Assembly (NCBI GenBank): GCA_009760855.2
Contig: WPIO01000002.1
Coordinates: forward strand, 12,122,501 to 12,186,500
Direction of reading: 5' to 3'
From: Cristatella mucedo
Taxonomy: Eukaryota > Bryozoa > Phylactolaemata > Cristatellidae
Length of the DNA stretch: 64,000 nucleotides
Shown here: piece by piece, positions 11,663 through 20,747 of the stretch
Position numbering within the stretch: position 1 is the stretch's first letter
How the letters are laid out: each line of letters starts with the position of its first letter
Notes under the pieces: generated by a model
Told to the model about the DNA's origin: nothing
Seen by the model: only the letters and a program-made list of their open reading frames with translations
Database searches by the model: none
Translations under genes and position numbers: made by a program

Positions 11663-12559
11663 TTAATGTGTTGATATATAGAGCGTTACATTTATTGTTT
11701 TATTAAATAAATTTTCTGTAGCTACAAATATAGAACTCTCTACTATTTTTTTAGCTGGATCTAGAGAATAACTTCCAAACGATTGATAAGGATATTCTCT
11801 TGCATTTATTCCATTTGGTGGAAAAGGAATAATAATTTTTGTTAAGTTTGGAGTTAACGAATATGTTGCTGAAAGTACAAATATACCTCTAGGAACAGAA
11901 ACATCTCCTAATGCACTAATCCATTTTCCATCATAAGATAAACTTCCGATTGTTGTTTGTAATGATCCATCAATAACACCAGTAAACTGTATAACAGCTA
12001 CATTTCCATCTGTAACTCTATTTAGATAATCAAGATTAACACCATCATTAAAATTAACAGGATCATTTACAATTCTAATACAATTATTTTGCATGTCTAA
12101 ATTACCATTAACAGTTCCACCATGTAAATTAAGAAAGTTGTCATCGATATACTTTTTATTTGGTACTGTATAATCCAAGTCTGGATTTTCACCAACAGAT
12201 GAAACTGTAGTTCTAATACCATCATTTACAACTAGATTTCCTCTAATTGTTCCACCAGTAAGTGGAAGCTTAGTGTCAGTATAATCCTTCGTTGCAGTAT
12301 CACTAGGATTTATAGGATTAGCAAGATCTACTATTCTAAAATTTTTTATATCAATATCTCCATCATTTGTAGTAGATCTAGAAATCTTAATAACAAAATT
12401 AGTATCTATATACTTTCTATTTACAGCATCACCAGCATCAACAGGATCACCTAAATTTTTTATAAGATTTCCATTCATGCTTAGATTTCCACTAAGTATA
12501 TCACCAGTCTTTCTAATACAATTCTTTGGTGATTTTCCTCTACTTTTTTCCCCTAACAT
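11663..12559 (-). CDS. Fibre-like protein (B), intact
   Basis: A 298-aa open frame whose ATG follows TATAGAA. The first ~190 residues are repeats of a shaft unit: GDILSGNLSMNGN, then IKNLGDPVDAGDAVNRKYID, repeated about four times with variation (GGTIRGNLVV, GGTVNGNLDM). The C-terminal ~100 residues are a non-repetitive beta-rich region that would form the head. This organisation is that of trimeric phage tail fibres and adenovirus fibres, so a virion attachment role is likely. It is intact although its neighbours on both sides are broken. Confidence 0.75.
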   Translation of the reverse strand: MLGEKSRGKSPKNCIRKTGDILSGNLSMNGNLIKNLGDPVDAGDAVNRKYIDTNFVIKISRSTTNDGDIDIKNFRIVDLANPINPSDTATKDYTDTKLPLTGGTIRGNLVVNDGIRTTVSSVGENPDLDYTVPNKKYIDDNFLNLHGGTVNGNLDMQNNCIRIVNDPVNFNDGVNLDYLNRVTDGNVAVIQFTGVIDGSLQTTIGSLSYDGKWISALGDVSVPRGIFVLSATYSLTPNLTKIIIPFPPNGINAREYPYQSFGSYSLDPAKKIVESSIFVATENLFNKTINVTLYISTH

Positions 12560-12561
12560 TT

Positions 12562-13426
12562 CTATACAATACTAACAATAAAATCTATAAAAGTAATTCC
12601 ACTAGCAACTGTAAACTTATCAATAGCATATCTACACATCGCATCAATGTTAATTATTAAAACTACTGTACCACTTACTCCATAAGTATTATCACTAGTT
12701 AATTCTAAATAAGAATTAGTTTTATTAGTTGCATACATAATATTAGATACCATACTAAAATTAGGCAACACTCCTGGAAAGAACGTTTTAAGATTAGTAT
12801 TGTAAGCAATAACTTTTCCAGTAGCTGCAACAACAGGTATATCACCACGTGTAATTTGTTGAAGTTGAAATGCATTATCTGTACTTCCATTCAGCAGTAA
12901 TATTAAGACCTAACATATCAATATAAAATATACTTGGATAAGTACCATTTAAACCTAAGTAAGTAAATGTTAATTGCTTATTAGTATCAACATATTACTT
13001 TGTTGCTACATCAGAAACTTTTACATTAATAAGATTCTTATTTCCCATATCAATACTTGACATTGCTTTACCTTGAAACACTGCTGTCATACTTTTAAGT
13101 AATCTAAAGTTTATTAATGTATAAGGTCTTAGATCTGAGTATACAGTTCGATCTGCTGAATTACCAGATATACCAATAACATTCTTACAATTCAATTGTG
13201 ATTTCATTACTGCACCACTCTTTGGTAGTAAGTCAGTTATATCTGATACTTTTGCTGTTTCTCCTGAAGGATTACCAATAACATTATTACCAGCACTTGT
13301 GCTAAGAGCATAATCTAGTCTTATAGCATCACCACTATTAACAGGAAATCCTAAATTAGTTATTCTATTATTATTTGCATTACGATTAGTATAAATATTA
13401 CCATTGACTTTTCTAACTTTTTCCAT
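12562..13426 (-). pseudogene. Fibre-like protein (A), broken
   Basis: The ATG at 13426 faces the plus-strand gene at 13437 across 10 bp of TATATAATAT. The first ~145 codons are open and carry shaft phrases (NRITNLGFPVNSGDAIRLDY; MGNKNLINVKVSDVATK), followed by a stop at the expected YVD. Further frames down to 12562 encode a head region with frameshifts near 12900-12770. Overall length, about 288 codons, equals the intact fibre B. Confidence 0.65.
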
Positions 13427-13436
13427 TATATAATAT
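13427..13436. promoter_or_regulatory. 10-bp shared divergent promoter-like TATA box
   Basis: TATATAATAT is all that separates the minus-strand ATG of fibre A (13426) from the plus-strand ATG at 13437. Both genes have their TATA-like box directly against the start codon, so one element may serve both. Confidence 0.5.
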
Positions 13437-13886
13437 ATGCCGAAAAAAGTGAAGAAAGGTAAAGGTGTAGAAGAAGATTTAAAAGAAGGGAATAAAACAA
13501 CTAAAGAAGGTGTAAAAACTGCAACAAATTTAGGTGAAAAAGTTGTTACAAAACTTGCACCAAAATTAGCAGCAAGATTATCACTACAAGCATCTGAAAA
13601 GATTGCAACAGCTGTTCCTAAAGTATTACAGTCTCTTAAAGTCATTGGAGCAGGTGCTAATGTATTAGGAGGGTTTCTATCAGGTTTTACAGGGTTAGCT
13701 GACCTAAGTCTTTTATAAAACAAATAGTAGATGATATTACTAGTGGTAAGTATGGACAAGTGTTTTGGAAAACAATGTCAGAAAATAACAAGGATTACCA
13801 GTCTTGCAACTAATGACGTATTACTTGCTGCAGATAAAGATAACTATCCATGGCAATGGAATCCAAATCAATATTTATTTAAGTGA
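13437..13886 (+). pseudogene. Basic protein with membrane-active-type segment, frameshifted
   Basis: The first frame (93 aa) begins with a Lys-rich MPKKVKKGKG stretch, continues as an amphipathic helix, and ends in a Gly-rich hydrophobic segment (VIGAGANVLGGFLSGFTG). A frameshift near 13715 follows. Downstream frames keep a coherent tail (IVDDITSGKYGQVFWK, then DNYPWQWNPNQYLFK) up to a TGA at 13884. Basic N-terminus plus amphipathic hydrophobic helix is the layout of small lytic or core virion proteins (adenovirus pVI/pX type). That assignment is inference. Confidence 0.5.
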
Positions 13887-13896
13887 AGTGTTTTGA

Positions 13897-14196
13897 ATGG
13901 AAGTAAATTGGGATAGCTCGCAGTTAGATCCAAAAACCTGGAGTGCGAACTTTTTAGAAGTGAGATCAGGAGGCTTTCTCCCCGCAATCCCAGCACTTGT
14001 TGGATTGATTGCTTCAATTATTGGAGGTGTTGGGACTGAAATTTCGATAGCAGTAGCTGTTGCAAGTCTAATAAAAAAGTCAGTGGATCAAACTATGTTT
14101 ACTGGTAAAAGTCCACCTATGAAAACCCATGATCAAAGGATGGAAGCACTACATTTGCAAAGTGAAAGATTGAGAAATGCAATAAATGATTTGTAA
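13897..14196 (+). CDS. pX-like hydrophobic virion protein candidate
   Basis: An intact 99-aa frame. Residues about 24-60 form a hydrophobic segment starting GGFLPAIPALVGLIASI, a phrase resembling the conserved hydrophobic patch of adenovirus/adintovirus pX-like proteins. The C-terminal third is charged and helical. The gene lies 10 bp after the preceding one and 3 bp before the next, as in a virion gene cluster. Base composition is slightly richer in GC than most neighbours. Confidence 0.55.
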   Translation: MEVNWDSSQLDPKTWSANFLEVRSGGFLPAIPALVGLIASIIGGVGTEISIAVAVASLIKKSVDQTMFTGKSPPMKTHDQRMEALHLQSERLRNAINDL

Positions 14197-14199
14197 CAA

Positions 14200-14517
14200 A
14201 TGGTAAAACTTATTGATCGTGGAGTTGACATTGATGTGTCAGGGAAAGTACAGAATAGTGAGGTGAAGAAGCGATTGGATTATCAAGATAAAGGAAGAGC
14301 ACTTGTAGAGAGCGGAGGTGTGGATTATTCTCCGGAACTAAAAAACGCAATGAAACAAGTAGAGGCGAGCAAAGTCGGACGAAAGAAAACATGCGACTAT
14401 AAAAGTGAGAGTGCAATGTTAATGTCTAACCTCTATGCAATGGGTGCTACACCAGAAGAGATTGATCGCGAGGTTAAGAAATTGTTAGTAGAATTAAAAC
14501 AAGGATGCACAAACTAA
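14200..14517 (+). CDS. Hypothetical 105-aa protein
   Basis: An intact open frame starting 3 bp after the previous stop, so the two are probably co-transcribed. The product is charged, with a central Lys/Arg-rich part (KVGRKKTCDYKSES) and a C-terminal helix (TPEEIDREVKKLLVELKQG). No family is recognised. Confidence 0.6.
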   Translation: MVKLIDRGVDIDVSGKVQNSEVKKRLDYQDKGRALVESGGVDYSPELKNAMKQVEASKVGRKKTCDYKSESAMLMSNLYAMGATPEEIDREVKKLLVELKQGCTN

Positions 14518-14564
14518 CATCTGACTATTTTATTATCATCATCTAAACAATATTTAAAATTAAA

Positions 14565-15021
14565 TCATGCGAATTCTAGATGATTCTGTATTGCTTCAAT
14601 GTCATGAGCTGTGGCTGCATCTTCTTCACTATCAAAACGTCCCAAATACTTCTTTTCTCCATTTATCCGAATGTCTGCTCTCCACTTATTTGCATTCTCT
14701 TGCCAATAAACACCAATATATTTAGATGATAATCCTTCTCTTTTTTCTCTATCTCTCATATTTTCAGAATGAGAAGCAACTCTTAAATTACTTAATCTAG
14801 TATCAGTTTTATCAAGATTAATGTGATCTATTTGCAAGGATAATTCATTTTTACATATTAACCAAAGCAAGATGATGTGCGAGATACAATTTTCTATCAA
14901 TTCCAATAATTCTATATCCATCTGGTCTTACATAGCCAGCTTCTTCTCCTGCTTTTGCAGTTCCTTTTCTATCAACATTCCAGACAAATTTTCCGGTTAT
15001 TGCATTATAACTCAATTTTTC

Positions 15022-15057
<36 letters not shown>
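14565..15057 (-). pseudogene. HNH homing endonuclease with AP2 DNA-binding domain, frameshifted
   Basis: Two overlapping minus-strand frames make one HNH-AP2 protein. The N-terminal part (14851-15057) has the lead-in SYNAITGKFVW, then YRIIGIDRKLYLAHHLAL, the first His region of the nuclease. A frameshift near 14880 follows. The second part (14565-14921) has QIDHINLDKTDTRLSNLR (HNH core), then an AP2 domain SSKYIGVYWQ...KWRADI...KKYLGRFDSEEDAA. This architecture is typical of phage and algal-virus homing endonucleases. The extreme N-terminus is now encoded by a (GA)n microsatellite (about 15020-15055), giving an Arg-Glu run, and no proper ATG remains. It is oriented against its plus-strand neighbours, like a recent invader. 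Confidence 0.8.
15020..15056. repeat. (CT)n microsatellite
   Basis: About 18 CT units at the 5' end of the HNH-AP2 gene. On the minus strand they encode alternating Arg-Glu. Confidence 0.9.
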
Positions 15058-15058
<1 letters not shown>

Positions 15059-15157
15059 AGAGCAGTCTCATCAATTCTAGTAGTACAAACTTAATCCATT
15101 GATATTTTATATACAATGTTTTTCATATGTTTAAATCATTTTATTATATATAGAAAT

Positions 15158-18100
15158 ATGTATCAAGAAGTAAAACTATCATTTTCAGACCATCAAGTAA
15201 AACTAATTCATAAATCAATGGAACCTATCTCAATCAGGCTTAAAAATCAAGACCTTTCCGGATCTGTTTCTTTACTTATTACTAATAAAGAACTAGCAAG
15301 AATAGAAAAAAGTAAGAGTGCTATAAAGGATTACAATTGAATTTAAGCCTTAAACAATTGAAACAAAATAGAAAAGTTGGTTCCGGAATTGTGGATATTA
15401 TAAATAACTTAACTGGCAATCGTGAAATGCATATGTCTCTTCCAAAGGGTGTTCAATCAGAAAACGTACCAAATGGAAGTTTCAACAATACAGGAAAATA
15501 TAGTTATGCCGGCCCCGGAACGCAATTCAAAAAGAGAATGGATGAGTCTTATGTTGGAGTTAATGATTTAGATGCTAGGGCTCTCATCCATGACCACACT
15601 TACAATGAAACAAGTTCAATGTCAGAACTAAAAAGAACTGAAATAAGAAATCTATCTGATTTAGTTTTAGCAGAATCTGCTGCTAGGATTCCACTTGACC
15701 CAAAACAACCAGCTTACGTTAGAGAAGATGCAAAAACAGTGGCTGCCAATATGGCGGCTAAGGAAAAATTAGGTCTTGGGCTTGTTGGTGGAAGCAATCT
15801 TGGAAGCAAGTTTGCAATGGAATTCTTAAAAGATAAAGTAAATAATCCATCAAGTAATAATAATAATAATAATAATAAAGTACTTGATAAAGCACCCTCA
15901 GAGAACTTAATCTCTTTCTAGGCGCTTCACATTTGCTGCAAGGAGAAATGCAATTAAATGGTAAGTAAAATCATGCTTGAAAAACAAACAAAACGAATAA
16001 CATGGTTAGGGGTGACATGCACAGGGTCAGCATGCAAATGTGGTTAGTGGCAGCATGCACAGTGTCAGCAAGCATAAGCACGTGAAGGACGAATCACAGT
16101 GACCCACAAAATGCTGGCCTAAACAGGTGTGTTTTTAAGTTCCTTTTAAATGTGGTCAGGTCAGGGGATGTTCTGACGCAGGTCGGGAGAGAGTTCCAGG
16201 CTTTGGGAGCATACGAACTAAATGCACGGTCTCCAAAGGATTTGAGGTTTGTACGAGGTATTTGTAGACTGTTGGATTCCGAAAAGCAGGTGCTACGATG
16301 CTTGGCCTGAAGGGGGAGTATGTCGGAGAGATAGGCTGGAGCCATAGAATGAAGGGACCTAAAAGTGAGCGACAAAACCTTAAAGTCAATCCGTTGATTG
16401 ACTGGTAGCCAGTGCAGGTCGGCGAGAAGAGGAGTAATGTGGCAACTGCGACGCTCACGACAGACAAGCCTAGCTGCGGAGTTTTGCACCAGCTGCAATC
16501 GCCTGATAGCACATGCCGGTAGGCCAGTAAGCAGGGAGTTGCAAAAGTCGAGACGAGATGTCACGAATGCATGGACCAACTTAGATGTGGTATCCTTATC
16601 TAAACAAGCCCGAATTTTAGCAATATTATGAAGCTAAAAATAGGCAGATTTGACCGTGGAGCTGATATGTTCGTCTAACAAGAGGTCGCTTTGGAATATG
16701 ACACCTATATTTCGAGCTGATTCGACAGGAGATATGCTTGCAGAGCCAATTTTGAGCATCAGCCTTTCCAATTTCTGAATCACACTGGGTTGACCCATAA
16801 CTAGTAAGTTAGTTTTGTCATCGTTCAGTTTTTGAAAATTGGCTGCCATCCATGTGTGGATGTCATCAATGCATGCAGCAAGTGAGTTTAGAGAATTTGA
16901 GGTGCTCGAAGGCTAGGAGGGATCAAAGCAAAGGTACAACTGAGTGTCATCCGCATAGAAGTGAATGCCTAGATTGTGCTTGGCAATCAAATCAGCAAGA
17001 AGCAGAGTATAAACCGTGAAAAGAACCGGACCTAGCACGGAGCCCTGAGGTACTCCATTTTTCAGAGGTACTTCAGATGATCTTTGTCCGTTCACGTCAA
17101 TACTCTGGAGTCTCCCACTGAGATATGACCTAAACCACTGCAGAGCAGTGCCAGTGATGCCCAGGTGAGATGAGAGGCGCTCTAGAAGAACTTTGTGATC
17201 GATGGTGTCAAAAGCTGCCGAAAGATCGAGCAAAACAAGCAGAGACACTGTACCCATGTCTGCATTCCAAAGTAGGTCCTTGTATACCCTAAGCAATGCT
17301 GACTCTGTGGAGTGATTAGGTCTAAAGCCGGACTGGAACTTACTTACAAGGTGTGAGGTTTCGATATATGAGTTTAGCTGGTCTGCCACGACCCGTTCCA
17401 GTGTCTTTGATAGAAATGGTAGAAGGGAGACTGGGCGGTAGTTGCTCAAGTTCTCTTGGTCTAGTGTTGCTTTCTTGAGGAGATGCCTGACTACAGCTTT
17501 TTTGAAAGGTGCTGGGACATGACCTGAGGCTAATGACATGTTAATTGTGTTATTTATGCATGGCAGCAGCAGATCAATGCAACGTAGGAGCAGGACAGTG
17601 GGAATAGGGTCCAGAGGACTTGTTGTCTTCTTTGATTGCGATACGAACTTTAGGACTAGATCACTAGTGACCTGCTTAAATGCAGACATTGAGGTGCAGC
17701 CAGGAATCGAGGAACAGCATTCTAGTGGGGAGGTTGTCATCGCAGGAATGGATTCCCTGATCTTGTCTATCTTCTGCACAAAGAATCGAGAGAAGCGATC
17801 GGCTAGATCATCACAAGGATCATCAGGTAACGAGCTAATCTGGGAAAGGTTGAGGGGATGGTTTATTGTCGACTTCAGCAATTTTGGATTGTGCATCTGT
17901 GATTCAACAATGTTTCTATAGAAGCTAGACTTGGCCTTTGCTAGGATCGATTGGTACGACGTATAGTAGTCTTCATAAGCCTGTCGATGGACAGTTAGTC
18001 CGGATCTTTTGTATGCTTTTTCAAGCTTTCGTTTAGTAGACCTGGCTAGTTTAATGTCTGTGGTAAACCACAGGCCGTCTGGGCGGGGGCGCACAGTGCG

Positions 18101-18748
18101 CTTTGTCAGAGTTGCAAACTCGTTGAGCGTGTCAGCTAGTGTCGTGTTGTAATTATCTACCAATGATGACAGATCGGAGGGAGGACTGAGCAGCAGAGTC
18201 GAAGCAGATATTCTCGCACGGACAGCATTGATGTCAAGGGTCTTGAGGTTTCGCGATTCACGGGTTATTTTAGAGGAGGATGTGATCGCACACTGTAGAT
18301 TGAATGAGATCTGCATGTGGTCAGATAAGCAGGATTTGGTAATAATTGGTGATGACAAAGTGCAGTTGTATGAGAAAATCTGGTCGAGTGTGTGACCCTT
18401 GATGTGGGTAGGGCCATGCACATGAGCCACAAGAGACAATGAGTAAGTCAATGCACGAAATTCGGTACTGAAAGCGTCAGATAAGTTATCAGAGTGAACG
18501 TTGAAATTACCCATAACGAGGAAGGATTGATTTCTTGCACACAGAATCAAAATGAGATCGGAGAAATCTAAGATACAGGAGGATTTGGTACCTGGTGGGC
18601 GATAGACTACTGCCACTATCGGTAGCTTGTTTTCGGATGAGAACAAGACAATGGATTCAGAAGACTGAATATAAGTATAAGTAAGATGACTAATTATGCA
18701 AATAATCTTGTTGATAAGATGTCATCTATAAGTAAAAAAAAGGTATAG
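15158..18748 (+). pseudogene. Phospholipase A2 virion-type protein, frameshifted and split by a LINE
   Basis: The ATG at 15158 follows TATATAGAAAT. The first frame (to 15340) has two short units of the type LRLKNQDLSG...LLITNKEL and hits a stop. The next frame (15325-15852) resumes with LSLKQLKQNRK and reaches a parvovirus-VP1-like PLA2 domain. Its YAGPG calcium loop lies at about 15505-15519, followed by a G-V-N-D-L-D-A-R segment and the catalytic HDHTY at about 15589-15603. Such PLA2 domains breach endosomal membranes in other viruses. At about 15855 the frame runs into the poly(AAT) tail of an antisense LINE. The last ~22 residues of the present ORF (Asn run onward) are therefore LINE-derived. 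An in-frame Lys-rich tail with a stop at 18746 on the far side of the LINE is the probable original C-terminus. Confidence 0.8.
15855..18665 (-). mobile_element. Nested CR1/L2-like LINE (family 1), 5'-truncated
   Basis: A minus-strand non-LTR retrotransposon. The 3' end abuts an (AAT)n run at 15855-15878. The ORF2 remnant 16094-18646 is a single frame with only two stops (16913 and 16634). It holds the C-terminal part of the endonuclease (VVYRPPG, GNFNVHSDN, SDHMQISF) and a full reverse transcriptase (NYRPVSLLP, GFRPNHSTESALL, LDLSAAFDTIDH, GVPQGSVLGP, YADDTQLYL). It also has the C-terminal LDFCNSLLTG...LHWLPVNQRI...FGDRAFSSYAPKAWN block. The N-terminal half of the endonuclease is missing, so the copy is dead on arrival. 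The low number of lesions indicates a younger insertion than the outer copy. Confidence 0.9.
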
Positions 18749-18821
18749 AACTAATTTTTGTTTTGTTTATATATGTATCTAATCTAATTTTTATTTTTGT
18801 TTTTTATAGTGTTTTTATTAT

Positions 18822-19313
18822 CTAATAATCTGCAGGATTGAATTTATCCCGTGATTGTTTTTTATCTATATTATAAACTTCAACTTGATCAATCTTCAAT
18901 CTAATACTAAGTCTTTCTTCTGAATTATAAGTATCTTTAGTAAAATAAGATCCATCAAGAATACCAGTAACAGCAAAGTCATTACCAAACTTTTGAATTA
19001 TTTCAGCAACACTAGTAAATTTAATTTGTTTGTTCTTTTGATCAAAGAAAATACTTGGTTTATTACCAAATGCAATTCTTATACCAATAGTTGAACGAGC
19101 ACTCATATCGTATCGACTATATTCAAGCTTCATACTTGCTCTATTAGCAATATCTTCAAGTACAGGTCTCATATCTTCTGTAATATACATCCATGCATTG
19201 AAGTAAGGCTTAGGATCTTTACTAATTTTCTCTTCAATGTGAATGCATGCTTGTTTTCCTTTAGGAATTACGAGTGCAGCATTTTCGAGTACAACGAATT
19301 TTTTATTCTCCAT
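18822..19313 (-). CDS. Conserved-looking 163-aa unknown protein
   Basis: An intact frame whose ATG follows TATAGAAAT on the minus strand. The product has mixed alpha/beta character, with phrases IPKGKQACIHIEE, YFNAWMYITEDMRPVLEDIA and FAVTGILDGSYF, and a charged C-terminus ending NPADY. No family is assigned with confidence. A nucleic-acid-binding accessory role would fit size and composition but is a guess. It lies convergent to the PLA2 gene tail (73 bp away) and downstream of the protease gene on the same strand. Confidence 0.65.
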   Translation of the reverse strand: MENKKFVVLENAALVIPKGKQACIHIEEKISKDPKPYFNAWMYITEDMRPVLEDIANRASMKLEYSRYDMSARSTIGIRIAFGNKPSIFFDQKNKQIKFTSVAEIIQKFGNDFAVTGILDGSYFTKDTYNSEERLSIRLKIDQVEVYNIDKKQSRDKFNPADY

Positions 19314-19342
19314 ATTTCTATACAGGGAAAAAAATGTTTAAA

Positions 19343-20054
19343 TTAAATTAATAATTTCATTGTCGATCCAAACTCCGATTCTTGCATCAATTTTAAGAAG
19401 ATTAGACATCTCCTTCCACAATCTGCTTGATTGTATTCTTGTAACTTAAACATCTTAAATGTTGATATAACACCAAAATATTTTATTACTTCAGGCATTG
19501 GTGGCGCACCGAATGAATCAAAGTAAAAACATTTGTTCCCTTCTTTTTTAAGTGCTACCCAGTGATATATTGCTTTTTCTGATTCACCAGTATTACGAAT
19601 AAGACATTCATTTCTTAATGGTTTTTTTAGTTCATCTCTTGCGATGAAACCTCTAAAACTTTTTATACTAATTTTTTGTGTGTAATTATTTATTTCTATA
19701 TCGGTCAAAGGTGATGATTTTACTTTTTTTAATTGTTCAATAGTCTTTCTTAGTTCTTCAATAATTTGTTCTTTATCTTCTGAACCACTATATCTTTCTT
19801 TACTACCAGAGAATTTTTTACTAAGTGTATTTGATATTGCAGTAAATAAAGCAGGAGTTGTAACAGATGCTCCTTTACTTGTTTTATCTCTCCCTGAACC
19901 AGTTCTTCTCAACTTAACAAACTGACTTCTTACTATCACAAATAGTGCAAACACCTTTAAGCATTCCTCTCATTCCTTTAGTACTTTCTACTTCTACATA
20001 TTCTTCATGTATAGTATCAGTTTATTTTTTGCACTTCAAGCAATATATTTCCAT
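19343..20054 (-). pseudogene. Zinc-ribbon leader plus adenain-type cysteine protease, broken N-terminus
   Basis: The protease part (open at 19343-19954) matches the adenovirus-type maturation protease found in Polintons: LTDIEINNY...SFRGFIARDEL, then the triad His in IYHWVAL (residue 131 of the open frame), Asp in YFDSFG (146), and Gln/Cys in NQADCGRRC (176/179). It would cleave virion proteins. Upstream on the same strand, an ATG at 20054 opens a small zinc-ribbon-like sequence (YCLKC ... VCTIC) with a TAA at about 20022. A frameshift near 19930 joins it to the RTGSGRDKTSKG linker and a coiled coil leading into the protease. Either one fused gene or two adjacent genes are possible. Confidence 0.8.
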
Positions 20055-20075
20055 ATCTATTATAATATAGAAAAA
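20055..20075. promoter_or_regulatory. 21-bp shared divergent promoter-like element
   Basis: The interval between the zinc-ribbon/protease ATG (minus, 20054) and the ATPase ATG (plus, 20076) contains the near-palindrome TCTATTATAATATAGA. Each half presents a TATAGA-type box to the adjoining start codon. Confidence 0.5.
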
Positions 20076-20735
20076 ATGTCTTTGCTAGTTAAACCATTCA
20101 ATTTTGAACAAGATGTGGATACAGGACATAAGGAACCATTACCTAAAGTTCCAATTAGATCATTAGTACTTGGACCAAGTGGAACAGGTAAATCTCAGTT
20201 AGTAATGAATTGGATATTTTATGGAAAACCTAATTTTGATACTTGTACAATCATTGCTTCAAGTTTAGACCAAAAGTTATATCGTGGTCTTATGTCAATG
20301 ACTAAAGAAAAACCTGCATTTGTTTGCATTAATGGAATTGAGTCAATGCCAGAAGTTGATTCATATAAGAATTGTAAGAATGTTTTTGTATTAGATGACT
20401 TAATGACAAAGGATCAATCTAATATGTTAGATTATTTTACTAGAGGAGGACATAAAGGATTGAACATATGTTATCTTGCTCAAGGATTTACTAATATTCC
20501 CAGAAGAGAAATAAGAAAAAATATAAATATGATGATAATCTTTAAACAGAATAATACTGATATAGAATATATTCGTGATTCATATGTTGGTGATATTGAT
20601 AAGAAAAAATTTAGAGAATGGGTAAACCCCTGTACAAGGAAAGATATAGTTATTGATCTAACTAAAACTGAAGATGAAAGAAGATTTTGGTCAGTAGATA
20701 GTTCAGGTAAACAATTAACAACTATTTTTAATTGA
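20076..20735 (+). CDS. A32-type genome-packaging ATPase
   Basis: An intact 219-aa protein counted from the ATG at 20076. This start is preferred to an upstream in-frame codon because the TATAATATAGAAAA box directly precedes it. Walker A GPSGTGKS is at residues 33-40 and Walker B VFVLDDLM at about 103-110. A sensor-like YLAQGFTNIP with following Arg-Arg-Glu is at about 133-145. This is the FtsK/HerA-related ATPase that pumps DNA into capsids in Polintons, adintoviruses and NCLDVs. It is one of the few core genes left undamaged. Confidence 0.92.
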   Translation: MSLLVKPFNFEQDVDTGHKEPLPKVPIRSLVLGPSGTGKSQLVMNWIFYGKPNFDTCTIIASSLDQKLYRGLMSMTKEKPAFVCINGIESMPEVDSYKNCKNVFVLDDLMTKDQSNMLDYFTRGGHKGLNICYLAQGFTNIPRREIRKNINMMIIFKQNNTDIEYIRDSYVGDIDKKKFREWVNPCTRKDIVIDLTKTEDERRFWSVDSSGKQLTTIFN

Positions 20736-20747
20736 ATATAGGAGACA

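Noticed and set aside
13427-13759. Open minus-strand frame extending upstream of fibre A, antisense to the gene at 13437
   Set aside because: The fibre ATG with its TATA box is at 13426. The extension is the shadow of the plus-strand gene with amino-acid bias typical of an antisense frame.
16156-16512. 118-codon minus-strand frame in the LINE
   Set aside because: Alternative frame over the ORF2 C-terminus; the frame with LHWLPVNQRI is the real one.
17538-17921. 127-codon plus-strand frame inside the nested LINE
   Set aside because: Antisense of the LINE ORF2, with no motif of its own.
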